Below, in pieces: positions 52,953 to 61,748 of a stretch of 64,000 nt of DNA. The notes beneath the pieces were generated by a model that worked only from the letters and a program-made list of their open reading frames with translations, did no database searches and was not told the origin of the DNA. The number at the start of each line of letters is the position of its first letter. Within the stretch, counting starts at the first letter, position 1. The stretch is from contig CACATS010000003.1 of the NCBI GenBank assembly GCA_902535505.1, positions 1-64,000 of the forward strand. The letters run 5' to 3'. The DNA comes from an uncultured Pelagibacteraceae bacterium. Its GTDB lineage: Bacteria; Pseudomonadota; Alphaproteobacteria; Pelagibacterales; Pelagibacteraceae. A program made the translations under genes and the position numbers.

Positions 52953-53381
52953 ATGCTTCCAAAAAAAGTAAAAAAAAGAGCCTCTCTTTTAGCAATCTTT
53001 CTTTTAGCTTCTGTGTTAGGTGTTTTTTTGATTTTAAATACCTTAAATAAAAATATTCTATATTTTAACTCCCCTACAGATATCAAAATAAGTCAGGACA
53101 TAAACTATAATAAAAAGATAAGAATAGGGGGCATGGTAAAAAAAAATACTCTAGAAATTAACAATCATGAAATAAAGTTTATTATTACGGATTTCAAAAA
53201 TGAAATTAGCGTAAGCTTCAAAGGAACAATCCCAAATTTATTTGCCGAAGGTAAAGGCGTAGTGGCTGAAGGAATCCTCAAAGATAAAAGATTTTTCGAA
53301 GCTGATAGAATTTTGGCAAAACACGATGAAAATTATATGCCTCCAGAATTAAAGAATATTTTAAGTGACAATGCTAAGTAA
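52953..53381 (+). CDS. ccmE: haem chaperone CcmE
   Basis: 142-aa periplasmic haem chaperone with an N-terminal anchor (LLAIFLLASVLGVFLIL) and OB-fold core (IRIGGMVKKNTL, FKGTIPNLFAEGKGVVAEGIL). The haem-binding histidine and following tyrosine are in LAKHDENYMPPEL, as in classical CcmE. Overlaps the start of ccmF by 17 bases, implying coupled translation. Confidence 0.96.
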   Translation: MLPKKVKKRASLLAIFLLASVLGVFLILNTLNKNILYFNSPTDIKISQDINYNKKIRIGGMVKKNTLEINNHEIKFIITDFKNEISVSFKGTIPNLFAEGKGVVAEGILKDKRFFEADRILAKHDENYMPPELKNILSDNAK

Positions 53382-55245
53382 TACTGGAAACTTTTTACTA
53401 TCTCTAAATATTTTATTGAGCGCTTTAATTATTTATTACTCTTATAATAATCTTAAAACATCAGATGATTTAATTTCTCAAAAAGTATTTAAAATTAGTA
53501 TACTGCAAAGTACGTCAATTTTAATATGCTTCTTTACTCTTGTATCTGCCTTTTTGGTCTCTGATTTTTCATTGATCACTGTTTACCAAAACTCTCATAC
53601 GCTTAAGCCAATTTTTTATAAAATTTCAGGAACTTGGGGAAATCATGAAGGAAGTTTGCTGTTATGGGTAATAATTTTAACATTATTCTCTTTTTTATTT
53701 TTAATTTATAACAGGAAGCACCCGAAAAATTATAGACTGTATACTTTAATAATACAAAATTTTCTCATTTTAGGTTTTTTATTTTTTATATTATTTAATT
53801 CAAATCCATTTAGTTTAATTAGCCCTTCACCAAATGAAGGGTTAGGATTAAATCCAATTTTACAGGATCCAGCTTTGGCAATACATCCACCTTTGCTTTA
53901 TGTTGGTTTTGTAGGATCTTCGATTTATTTTTCAGCAGCAATAGCATCAATGATTACAAATTATGCTGATAAATCATTTGCTAAGTCTATTAAGAGCTGG
54001 GTTTTAATTTCATGGTCTTTTCAAACTCTAGGAATTTTAGTTGGATCTATTTGGGCTTACTATGAATTAGGATGGGGCGGTTTTTGGTTTTGGGATCCAG
54101 TAGAAAATGCTTCGCTTTTACCATGGTTTGCAATGACAGCTCTTTTACATTCTTTATTAGTTTTAGAGAGAAGAAATGTATTATATTTTTGGTCTATCAT
54201 ACTTTGCTTATTAACTTTTATTTTAAGTGTTACGGGAACTTTTTTAGTCAGATCTGGAATACTTAATTCAGTTCATACGTTTGCTAACGATCCTACAAGA
54301 GGTATTTATATCTTAGCTTTCTTAAGCATAATGATTTTAGTGGCTGTTTACATTTTATTCTTAAAATACAAACCAGCGAATGTTGAAATAAATTCAAATA
54401 GTAAAGAAACTTTTGTTTTAGTAAATAATTGGTTTATGATGTTTTATCTTATTACAGTATTGCTTGGTACCTTATACCCGATATTTACTGATGCAATTTC
54501 AAATAACAAAATTTCAGTTGGCCCTCCTTTTTACAATTCAGTAATTATACCAGTTGTTATCGTATTTTTATTTTTTATGGCAATAGGACCTAATGCGAAA
54601 TGGATAAAAAATAAATTTATTGATCTTAAAATTTATTCATTGATTATATTAGCTGCAGTATTGCTTAATTTCATTATTTTTTTCTTTTTTAAAAGCTACA
54701 GTATTATATCTAATTTAATAGTTATCTCTTCATTATTTCTGATTTTATCATCCATTATGGATATTTTTAAAAAAATAAGTTTTAATTTTCCAAGAGTGGT
54801 GTCGCATTTATCCTTTGGATTTCTAATCCTATTTATCGGATTAAATCACAATTTTTCGATTGAAAAAGATTTTAATTTAAAAATAGGAGAAACCAAACAA
54901 ATAGATAATTTTAAATTTCATCTTAAAGACTTAAAGTTAGTTCAAGATACAAATTATAAAGCTGTAATTGGTTCACTAAAAGTTAATGATTTATTAAGTA
55001 AAGAAGAGAGAGTTTTAAAACCTGAAATAAGAATTTATGATAATCCTCAAACTTTAACCTACGAGGCTTCAATTCAAACAAATTTTATAAGAGATTATTA
55101 CTTAACCATGAGCAATATTGATCGGTCCGACTATTACAATATCAAATTTCAAAAAAAACCACTTATGATTTGGATTTGGATATCAGTTGCTATGCTTTCG
55201 TTAGGAGGTTTTTTAAGTTTACTAAGACATGCAAAATATAATTAA
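53365..55245 (+). CDS. ccmF: cytochrome c haem lyase subunit CcmF
   Basis: 626-aa polytopic protein that attaches haem to apocytochromes. Motifs: KISGTWGNHEGSLLLW, HPPLLYVGFVG, the Trp-rich WGGFWFWDPVENASLLPW, GTFLVRSGILNSVHTFANDPTRG and a conserved C-terminal periplasmic domain. About 14 membrane helices are apparent. Overlaps ccmE by 17 bases and ccmG by 17, so the maturation genes are tightly linked. Confidence 0.96.
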   Translation: MTMLSNTGNFLLSLNILLSALIIYYSYNNLKTSDDLISQKVFKISILQSTSILICFFTLVSAFLVSDFSLITVYQNSHTLKPIFYKISGTWGNHEGSLLLWVIILTLFSFLFLIYNRKHPKNYRLYTLIIQNFLILGFLFFILFNSNPFSLISPSPNEGLGLNPILQDPALAIHPPLLYVGFVGSSIYFSAAIASMITNYADKSFAKSIKSWVLISWSFQTLGILVGSIWAYYELGWGGFWFWDPVENASLLPWFAMTALLHSLLVLERRNVLYFWSIILCLLTFILSVTGTFLVRSGILNSVHTFANDPTRGIYILAFLSIMILVAVYILFLKYKPANVEINSNSKETFVLVNNWFMMFYLITVLLGTLYPIFTDAISNNKISVGPPFYNSVIIPVVIVFLFFMAIGPNAKWIKNKFIDLKIYSLIILAAVLLNFIIFFFFKSYSIISNLIVISSLFLILSSIMDIFKKISFNFPRVVSHLSFGFLILFIGLNHNFSIEKDFNLKIGETKQIDNFKFHLKDLKLVQDTNYKAVIGSLKVNDLLSKEERVLKPEIRIYDNPQTLTYEASIQTNFIRDYYLTMSNIDRSDYYNIKFQKKPLMIWIWISVAMLSLGGFLSLLRHAKYN

Positions 55246-55747
55246 ACTAATCACAGTATCTTTATTGGTATTCATTCTTGGAATATTTTACCAATCTTTA
55301 AATAGAAGTTCTAATTACGATACTAAATTTCTTGTTGGAAATAAAATAGCTGATATTGAATTAAGTGACCTACAAAGCGAAAAATTTTTTACTAACGATG
55401 ATTTTAAAAACAATAAATATACTTTGATAAATTTTTGGGCATCATGGTGCGCACCTTGTAGAGTTGAGCACCCATATTTAATGATATTATCTAGGAATAA
55501 AGATATAAAAATATTAGGTATAAATTTTAAAGATAAAAAAATTAATGCTTTAAAATTTTTAGAGGAACTCGGTGATCCATATGATTATCTTGCAAAAGAC
55601 AACAATGGGAAACAATCGGTTAATTTTGGTATATATGGCATACCTGAGAGCATATTGATTGATAGTAAATTTAATATTTTAAAAAAGATTATTGGTCCAC
55701 TAAATGAAAAAGATTTGAAGGAAATTAAAGAAATTATAAAATCATAA
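55229..55747 (+). CDS. ccmG: thiol:disulfide oxidoreductase CcmG/DsbE
   Basis: 172-aa membrane-anchored thioredoxin-like protein with N-terminal helix (LITVSLLVFILGIFY) and active site INFWASWCAPCRVEHPYL. The cis-Pro region is YGIPESILID. It reduces the CXXCH cysteines or CcmH in cytochrome c maturation. Overlaps ccmF by 17 bases and shares a base with the ccmH start. Confidence 0.95.
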   Translation: MQNIIKLITVSLLVFILGIFYQSLNRSSNYDTKFLVGNKIADIELSDLQSEKFFTNDDFKNNKYTLINFWASWCAPCRVEHPYLMILSRNKDIKILGINFKDKKINALKFLEELGDPYDYLAKDNNGKQSVNFGIYGIPESILIDSKFNILKKIIGPLNEKDLKEIKEIIKS

Positions 55748-56103
55748 TGAAAATAAAGATACTTTGCTTAGTCATTTTTTTTAACTTTTCTGTTTATGCT
55801 ACCTCAAATGAAATTTTAAATGAAAGTCGAATTCATAAGAATCTCCGTTGCTTACTCTGTCAAGGTCAATCAATTGCTGACTCAAATTCTGAATTTGCTC
55901 AAACTTTAAAAATGGTGGTTAAAGATTTAGTTAAGCAAGGAAAAACTGAGGATGAGATCTATAATTTTCTTTCAGATAAATATGGAGATTGGATTTTGTA
56001 TAAACCTAAATTCAATTATGAAAATTTTTTACTTTGGTCATTTCCCTATTTAGTACTTGTTTTTGGAGGCTTTATAATCGTTTTCTTAGTAAAAAAACGC
56101 TAA
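55747..56103 (+). CDS. ccmH: cytochrome c maturation protein CcmH (CcmL type)
   Basis: 118 aa with signal peptide and C-terminal membrane helix (WSFPYLVLVFGGFIIVFLV). The redox motif LRCLLCQGQSIADSNSEFA is the family signature, followed by GDWILYKPKF. It lacks the TPR-containing half of fused CcmH, so a separate CcmI would be expected; none is present here. Last gene of the ccm row. Confidence 0.95.
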   Translation: MKIKILCLVIFFNFSVYATSNEILNESRIHKNLRCLLCQGQSIADSNSEFAQTLKMVVKDLVKQGKTEDEIYNFLSDKYGDWILYKPKFNYENFLLWSFPYLVLVFGGFIIVFLVKKR

Positions 56104-56159
56104 AAAAAAACTTAAATTGCTAACTGTACTTATTAACTATTTAGTTGTATTTTTTCAAA

Positions 56160-56663
56160 ATGAATTTTAAAATTTTTAGAGTTTTAACAATATTAGTAAT
56201 TTTTTCGTCACAAGTCTTAGCGGATGATAATAATAAAGAACTATCCTTTTATACAGGAACTTTTGATGTAATTGATAAAGAGGGTGACGATCAAACAACT
56301 TTATTTGGAGTTGAGCATAAAAACCCTGATTTATTTAGAGAGACTTTTTTAGGAAAATTTAAACCTGTTAGTGGTGCGTTTATAACAGGAAATAGTTCAG
56401 TATACTTATATACGGGAATTGAAGGACAGTATGGTCTAGGTCCACTAAAAATTTTACCAAGTTTTACTCCAGGGTATTATGAAAAGGGAGACGGTAAAGA
56501 CTTAGGAAGCGTTTTAGAATTTAAAAGTGAAATTAAGTTTGGATTGGATATTTTTGAAAACTCTAAGCTAAGTTATAGTTATAGTCATATTTCTAACAAT
56601 GACTGGGGAGATACAAATCCAGGTACAGATAACCAACAAATTACATTTTCTAAAAACTTTTAA
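56160..56663 (+). CDS. PagL-like lipid A 3-O-deacylase family protein
   Basis: The ATG at 56160 (167 aa) gives a proper signal peptide (MNFKIFRVLTILVIFSSQVLA) and is preferred over the upstream TTG. The protein is an eight-strand-type small barrel ending in FSKNF. Near the C-terminus SYSHISNNDWGDTNPGTDN fits the PagL catalytic pattern of His and Ser in HxSN followed by NPG. PagL-type enzymes remove the 3-O acyl chain of lipid A in the outer membrane. Stands alone between ccmH and the FMN dehydrogenase. Enzyme activity is inferred. Confidence 0.75.
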   Translation: MNFKIFRVLTILVIFSSQVLADDNNKELSFYTGTFDVIDKEGDDQTTLFGVEHKNPDLFRETFLGKFKPVSGAFITGNSSVYLYTGIEGQYGLGPLKILPSFTPGYYEKGDGKDLGSVLEFKSEIKFGLDIFENSKLSYSYSHISNNDWGDTNPGTDNQQITFSKNF

Positions 56664-56668
56664 TAACA

Positions 56669-57817
56669 ATGAATTTAAACGATTGTTATAATTTTGATGA
56701 TTTTAGAAAATTAGCAAAAAAGAATCTTCCAGCTCCAATATTTCATTATATTGATGGTGGTGCAGACGATGAAACAACTTTGAAAAGAAATACAGAGTCT
56801 TTCTTGAAATGCGACCTGGTGCCAAACATTCTTGCAAGTGTTGGGGAACCTGATTTATCAACGACAGTGTTCGGCCAGAAAATCGATTTACCAATTTTCT
56901 TATCACCTACAGCAATGCAAAGACTTTACCATCATGATGGAGATAAGGCTTCAGCAAGGGCAGCAGAAAAATTTGGAACTTTCTATAGCATGTCCACAAT
57001 GGCGACTTCCTCAATTGAAGAAATAGCAAATATTTCTGGAGGTCCAAAACTTTTTCAACTCTATATTCATAAGGATCAAGGCTTAACAGACAATTTGATT
57101 GATAGATGTAAAAGTTCTGGATTTAAAGCAATGTGTTTGACTGTTGATACTGTCGTTGCAGGAAATCGCGAAAGAGATCACAGATGGGGTTTCACTACTC
57201 CCCCAAAACTTACTTTAAAAAGTCTGATGAGTTTTGCAATGCATCCTAAGTGGTCGTTTAATTATTTAACACATGAAAAATTCCAATTATCAAACGTATC
57301 TCATTGGACAAAAAAAGGATCTAGCATTGCTAAAGGAGTAATGGAATATATTAATGAACAATATGATCCTGCGATGAGTTGGAAAGATGCTGAGTATGTT
57401 GTAAAGAAATGGGGTGGACCCTTTGCTTTAAAAGGAGTTATGTCTGTTGAAGATGCAAAAAGAGCTGTTGAAATTGGAGCATCTGCAATTATGCTTTCAA
57501 ACCATGGGGGAAGACAACTCGATGGATCAAGATCTCCATTTGATCAATTACCTGCAATAACAGATGCAGTTGGAGGCAAAATAGAAATTATTTTAGATGG
57601 TGGAATTCGAAGGGGGACGCATGTTCTTAAAGCGCTTTCTTTAGGAGCGACGGCATGTAGTTTTGGAAAAGGTTTTTTATTTGCATTAGGTGCAGGCGGT
57701 CAGAAAGGAGTAGAGCAGATGCTGACTAGAATGAGAGACGAAATAAGAAGAGACATGATTTTATTAGGCTGTAAAAGCATAAAAGAGCTAAATAAAACAA
57801 AAATTGCTTACAGGTGA
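56669..57817 (+). CDS. lldD: FMN-dependent alpha-hydroxyacid dehydrogenase (LldD-like)
   Basis: 382-aa flavoprotein of the lactate/glycolate oxidase family. Motifs include FHYIDGGADDETTLKRN, LSPTAMQRLYHHDGD, LQLYIHKD-type FQLYIHKDQG, CLTVDTVVAGNRERD, FALKGVM and the catalytic His/Arg in LSNHGGRQLDG plus LDGGIRRGTHVLKAL. Oxidises an L-2-hydroxy acid such as L-lactate to the oxo acid. Begins five bases after the PagL-like stop and precedes the aminotransferase and glc genes, giving a 2-hydroxyacid block. Confidence 0.93.
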   Translation: MNLNDCYNFDDFRKLAKKNLPAPIFHYIDGGADDETTLKRNTESFLKCDLVPNILASVGEPDLSTTVFGQKIDLPIFLSPTAMQRLYHHDGDKASARAAEKFGTFYSMSTMATSSIEEIANISGGPKLFQLYIHKDQGLTDNLIDRCKSSGFKAMCLTVDTVVAGNRERDHRWGFTTPPKLTLKSLMSFAMHPKWSFNYLTHEKFQLSNVSHWTKKGSSIAKGVMEYINEQYDPAMSWKDAEYVVKKWGGPFALKGVMSVEDAKRAVEIGASAIMLSNHGGRQLDGSRSPFDQLPAITDAVGGKIEIILDGGIRRGTHVLKALSLGATACSFGKGFLFALGAGGQKGVEQMLTRMRDEIRRDMILLGCKSIKELNKTKIAYR

Positions 57818-57866
57818 TGCAAAAAAACTAGTTTTCAAAAGGGTCAATAAATACTAGGTTTAGATT

Positions 57867-59030
57867 ATGAAATTAGCAAAGAATTTAGACAGGCTTGGAA
57901 CAGAAACAGCGTTTAGTGTATTAGCTGAAGCTAAAAAACTTGAAGCCCAAGGAAAAGAGATGATTCACTTAGGTTTAGGTCAGCCAGACTTTATGACACC
58001 TAAACATATTATGGAAGCAGCAAAAAAAGCCATAGATGACGGACATCATGGATACGTATTAGCGAATGGAATTGCTGAATGCAGGCAAGCTGTCTCAAGA
58101 AAAATTAAAAGTTTATATAAAAAAGAAGTAAGTCCTGATCGGATTATGATTATGCCTGGTGGTAAACCTACAATGTACTTTGCAATTCAAATGATTGGTG
58201 AGCCTGGTGCTGAGATAGTTCATCCGACACCTGGTTTTCCAATTTATGAGTCTATGATTAATTACACAGGAGCTAAAGCAGTGCCTTATGATTTAACAAA
58301 AGAGAAAGATTTAAAGTTTGACCCTGAAAAAATTTTATCTTTGATAACAGATAAAACTCGACTTGTGATCCTAATAAATCCAAATAATCCTACGGGGAGT
58401 TTTGTAGAAAAACCATCAATTGATTTTCTTGCAGAAGGTTTAAAGAAACATCCACATGTCACGATACTTAGTGACGAAATTTATAGTAGGCAAATTTTTG
58501 ATGGAAAAGAAATGCCAACTTTTTTTAATTATCCTGATTTACAAGATAGGTTAATAGTATTAGATGGATGGAGTAAGGCTTACTCCATGACTGGTTGGAG
58601 AATGGGATGGAGCGTGTGGCCAGAAAATTTAATTTCTCATGTAACTAAATTGGCAATTAATAGCTTTTCATGCGTGAACGCACCGTCGCAGTTTGCTGGA
58701 ATAGCAGCACTTGATGGGCCTGACGATTCCATTCACCATATGATGGAAAAATTTGACCAAAGAAGAAAATTGATTCACAAAGGTTTAAATGATTTACCTG
58801 GTGTGGAATGCAGTATGCCTGGTGGAGCATTTTATGCTTTTCCAAATGTAAAAGGAACAGGAATGAGTGGAAGCGAATTTTCAAAAAAATGTATGCATGA
58901 AGCTGGTGTGGCAATTGTACCTGGAACGGCATTTGGCAAAACATCAACAGATTACGTTCGTTTTAGCTTTGCTGCATCGCGGGATAACATTCAAAAAGCA
59001 CTAGAAAAAATCTCAAAAATGCTTAAGTAG
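57867..59030 (+). CDS. class I/II pyridoxal-phosphate aminotransferase
   Basis: 387 aa with fold-type I aminotransferase motifs: HLGLGQPDFMTPKHI, LINPNNPTGSFVEK, the internal aldimine Lys in DGWSKAYSMTGWRMGW and the substrate Arg in DYVRFSFAAS. Similar to aspartate/alanine-type aminotransferases. It precedes glcD by two to eight bases, so it probably shares the glc transcript. This makes conversion of glyoxylate to glycine a reasonable guess, but the amino donor cannot be read from sequence. Confidence 0.9.
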   Translation: MKLAKNLDRLGTETAFSVLAEAKKLEAQGKEMIHLGLGQPDFMTPKHIMEAAKKAIDDGHHGYVLANGIAECRQAVSRKIKSLYKKEVSPDRIMIMPGGKPTMYFAIQMIGEPGAEIVHPTPGFPIYESMINYTGAKAVPYDLTKEKDLKFDPEKILSLITDKTRLVILINPNNPTGSFVEKPSIDFLAEGLKKHPHVTILSDEIYSRQIFDGKEMPTFFNYPDLQDRLIVLDGWSKAYSMTGWRMGWSVWPENLISHVTKLAINSFSCVNAPSQFAGIAALDGPDDSIHHMMEKFDQRRKLIHKGLNDLPGVECSMPGGAFYAFPNVKGTGMSGSEFSKKCMHEAGVAIVPGTAFGKTSTDYVRFSFAASRDNIQKALEKISKMLK

Positions 59031-59038
59031 GATTGATT

Positions 59039-60535
59039 ATGAGTAGTTTACAAATGCCAAAAGTTGATGATGTAGTTCTGTCTAAAAAGGACAAAATTGC
59101 TTCAGATCTAAGTGTAATTATAAATTCTAAAAATGTTCTTTCAAATCCAGATGAATTAAGACCTTTTGAAACTGACGGCTTAACGGCTTACAGACAAATG
59201 CCTCTTTTAGTAGTTATGCCTGAGACTGTTGAGGAAGTAAGTCAAATTTTAAAATATTGTAATGAGAATAAAATTAAAGTAGTTCCAAGAGGAGCTGGAA
59301 CAGGTTTATCTGGTGGTTCGATGCCTTTAAAGGATTGTGTTTTAATGGCAATGGGAAAATTTAACAAGATAATTGAAATTGATTATGAAAACAGATGTGT
59401 AGTTACACAACCTTGTGTAACAAATTTAGCAATTACCCATGCTGTTCAAGATAAAGGTTTTTATTATGCTCCAGACCCATCGAGTCAAATTGCATGCTCT
59501 ATAGGTGGGAACGTAGCTGAAAATTCTGGTGGAGTTCATTCTCTTAAATACGGAGCTACTACAAATAACCTTTTGGGTATCGAAGTGGTTTTAATGGATG
59601 GAACTATAACTAAATTTGGCGGTAAAGCCATGGATGCGGAAGGATATGATTTCTTAGGTTTGATGACTGGCTCAGAAGGTTTGCTTGGGGTTATTACAGA
59701 GGTTACTGTAAAAATTTTAAAGTCACCTGAAGTTGTTAAAGCAGCTTTAGTGGGTTTTCCATCAATTGAAGATGCAGGAAACTGCGTTGCTGAAATAATT
59801 GCAGAGGGATGTATACCAGCCGGAATGGAAATAATGGATAAAGCTTTGACAAAAGCAACCAATGACTACTCAAAAGCAGGTTACCCAACTGATGCAGAAG
59901 CAATGATGATTGTAGAATTTGATGGAACAGAGCACGAAGTTGAAGCATATATTGATAAGGCAAAACAAATCGCTGAAAAAAATAATTCAACAAGTTTAAA
60001 AATTAGTAAATCAAATAAAGAAAGATTGAAGTTTTGGGCAGGTAGAAAAGCAGCCTTTCCAGCTTGTGGAGTTTTAGCACCTGATTACATGTGTATGGAT
60101 GGTTCAATTCCAAGAGGAAAACTTGCTGAAGTTTTAAATGAAATCTCAAAACTATCTAAAAAATATAATTTGGCAGTCGCTAATGCATTCCATGCGGGAG
60201 ATGGAAACCTTCATCCTCTGATTATGTTTGATGCAAACGATAAGGAGTCTTTGAGAAAATGTGAGGAGTTTGGAGCCGATATATTAAAATATTGTGTAAA
60301 AGTTGGTGGAGCTCTAACGGGTGAACACGGAGTTGGTATAGAGAAAAGAGAGTTAATGTGCGAAGCATTCAACGATAAAGATATACAACAACAATTAACA
60401 ATTAAAGTTGCTTTAGATCCAAATTCATTATTAAATCCAGGTAAGGTTTATCCAATACTTAGAAAATGTGCTGAGGAAGGAAGAGTTCATGTTCATGGAG
60501 GAAAAACAAAATTCCCAGACATCCCTAGATTTTAA
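59039..60535 (+). CDS. glcD: glycolate oxidase FAD subunit GlcD
   Basis: FAD-linked subunit of glycolate dehydrogenase, oxidising glycolate to glyoxylate. The ATG at 59039 with AGGA six bases upstream is chosen over the TTG at 59033. FAD-binding motifs are VPRGAGTGLSGGSMP, PDPSSQIACSIGGNVAENSGG and GSEGLLGVITEV; the C-terminal FAD-oxidase part has NAFHAGDGNLHP and LTGEHGVGIEKRE. 498 aa is normal. Its end overlaps glcE by 47 bases. Marine Pelagibacterales are known to use glycolate from phytoplankton. Confidence 0.95.
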   Translation: MSSLQMPKVDDVVLSKKDKIASDLSVIINSKNVLSNPDELRPFETDGLTAYRQMPLLVVMPETVEEVSQILKYCNENKIKVVPRGAGTGLSGGSMPLKDCVLMAMGKFNKIIEIDYENRCVVTQPCVTNLAITHAVQDKGFYYAPDPSSQIACSIGGNVAENSGGVHSLKYGATTNNLLGIEVVLMDGTITKFGGKAMDAEGYDFLGLMTGSEGLLGVITEVTVKILKSPEVVKAALVGFPSIEDAGNCVAEIIAEGCIPAGMEIMDKALTKATNDYSKAGYPTDAEAMMIVEFDGTEHEVEAYIDKAKQIAEKNNSTSLKISKSNKERLKFWAGRKAAFPACGVLAPDYMCMDGSIPRGKLAEVLNEISKLSKKYNLAVANAFHAGDGNLHPLIMFDANDKESLRKCEEFGADILKYCVKVGGALTGEHGVGIEKRELMCEAFNDKDIQQQLTIKVALDPNSLLNPGKVYPILRKCAEEGRVHVHGGKTKFPDIPRF

Positions 60536-61748
60536 CCAGAATATTTTTAAACCATCTTCAAGAGAAGAAATAATCGAGATAGTCAAAAATTGTTATAAAA
60601 AAAATATACCTCTTGAAATTAATGGATTAAAATCAAAAAATAAAATCGGAAGAAATTTTCAATCTGAAAAAACTTTAGATCTATCTGATTATAAAGGCAT
60701 AATTGATTACAAACCTGAAGAACTTTACATCAAAGTTAAAGCTGGCACACCCTTAAAAGAAATAATAGAACAGCTAGATAAAAATAATCAGCAATTAGCT
60801 TTTGAACCAAATGATTTTGGTTACTTATTTTCTGGAGAAAGCAATAGCGGTTCTATTGGCGGAGTGGTTTCATGTAATTTTGCTGGGTCACGAAGATTTA
60901 AAGTTGGCAGTGTTCGAGATCACATACTTGGCTTTCAAGGGATTAATGGAAAAGGCGAAACCATTAAATCAGGAGGAACAGTAGTTAAAAATGTTACTGG
61001 TTATGATCTAAGCAAATTAATATCAGGATCTTTCGGCACGCTCACAGTATTAACAGAGCTCTCAATAAAAGTACTACCTAAACCTGAAACAAGCAAAACT
61101 TTAGTGATAAAGAATCCTCATCTTAAAAAAGCATTGGACTTTATTGGAAAAGCATTGTCATCTTCTACTGATCCATCAGGGGGCGTATTTTACCCAGACT
61201 ATTTTGGAAAAAATTTTGTTTTAAATGATTTAACTCATGACGGAGGCTTAACAGCTATCAGGATTGAGGGCCCAATTAATTCTGTAGATCAAAGATTGAA
61301 TAGGTTATCAAAAGAATTAAGTCTGTTAGATCAAGAACTTTCTATTTTAGACAGTGAGCAAAGCAATATTTTTTGGAGTAGGACAAAAAATTTAGAGGTT
61401 TTTAAAAGTCTAAAAAGTAATTTATTAAGAATAGTTCTACCAATTAGCGAAACCTTACAGGTCATCCAAAAACTTAAAAGTTTTGAGATTAAATACTTTA
61501 TTGATTGGGGCGGGAGTCTAATCTGGGCCTCATTTGATCAATTAAATACAAAAATTCTTGGTGAAATTAAAGATATAGTAAAAAAACATCAAGGTTATAT
61601 TACATTGATTAAAGTCGAAGAGGATCTAAAAGCCTCCGCGGATATTTTTACAATAGATCCAATAAAGTATAAAATAAGTGAAAAAATTAAAAGGAGTTTT
61701 GACCCTAAAAGAATTTTTAATCCGGGAAAAATGTATACAGGAATTTAA
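60489..61748 (+). CDS. glcE: glycolate oxidase FAD-binding subunit GlcE
   Basis: Second FAD-binding subunit, 419 aa from the ATG at 60489, which has AGGA seven bases upstream; the GTG at 60468 is less likely. The PCMH-type domain shows IFKPSSREEIIEIVKNCYKK, VKAGTPLKEIIEQL, GSIGGVVSCNFAG and VKNVTGYDLSKLISGSFGTL. The C-terminus (FDPKRIFNPGKMY) is the usual family end. It overlaps glcD by 47 bases and meets glcF without a gap, so the three subunits are coupled. Confidence 0.93.
   Translation: MFMEEKQNSQTSLDFNQNIFKPSSREEIIEIVKNCYKKNIPLEINGLKSKNKIGRNFQSEKTLDLSDYKGIIDYKPEELYIKVKAGTPLKEIIEQLDKNNQQLAFEPNDFGYLFSGESNSGSIGGVVSCNFAGSRRFKVGSVRDHILGFQGINGKGETIKSGGTVVKNVTGYDLSKLISGSFGTLTVLTELSIKVLPKPETSKTLVIKNPHLKKALDFIGKALSSSTDPSGGVFYPDYFGKNFVLNDLTHDGGLTAIRIEGPINSVDQRLNRLSKELSLLDQELSILDSEQSNIFWSRTKNLEVFKSLKSNLLRIVLPISETLQVIQKLKSFEIKYFIDWGGSLIWASFDQLNTKILGEIKDIVKKHQGYITLIKVEEDLKASADIFTIDPIKYKISEKIKRSFDPKRIFNPGKMYTGI

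Noticed and set aside
57824-57836. AAAACTAGTTTT after lldD as terminator
   Set aside because: The palindrome has no loop and no T-run beyond it, so it cannot form an intrinsic terminator hairpin.
59536-59993. Minus-strand ORFs opposite glcD
   Set aside because: Antisense shadows of a conserved enzyme; no start signals or motifs.
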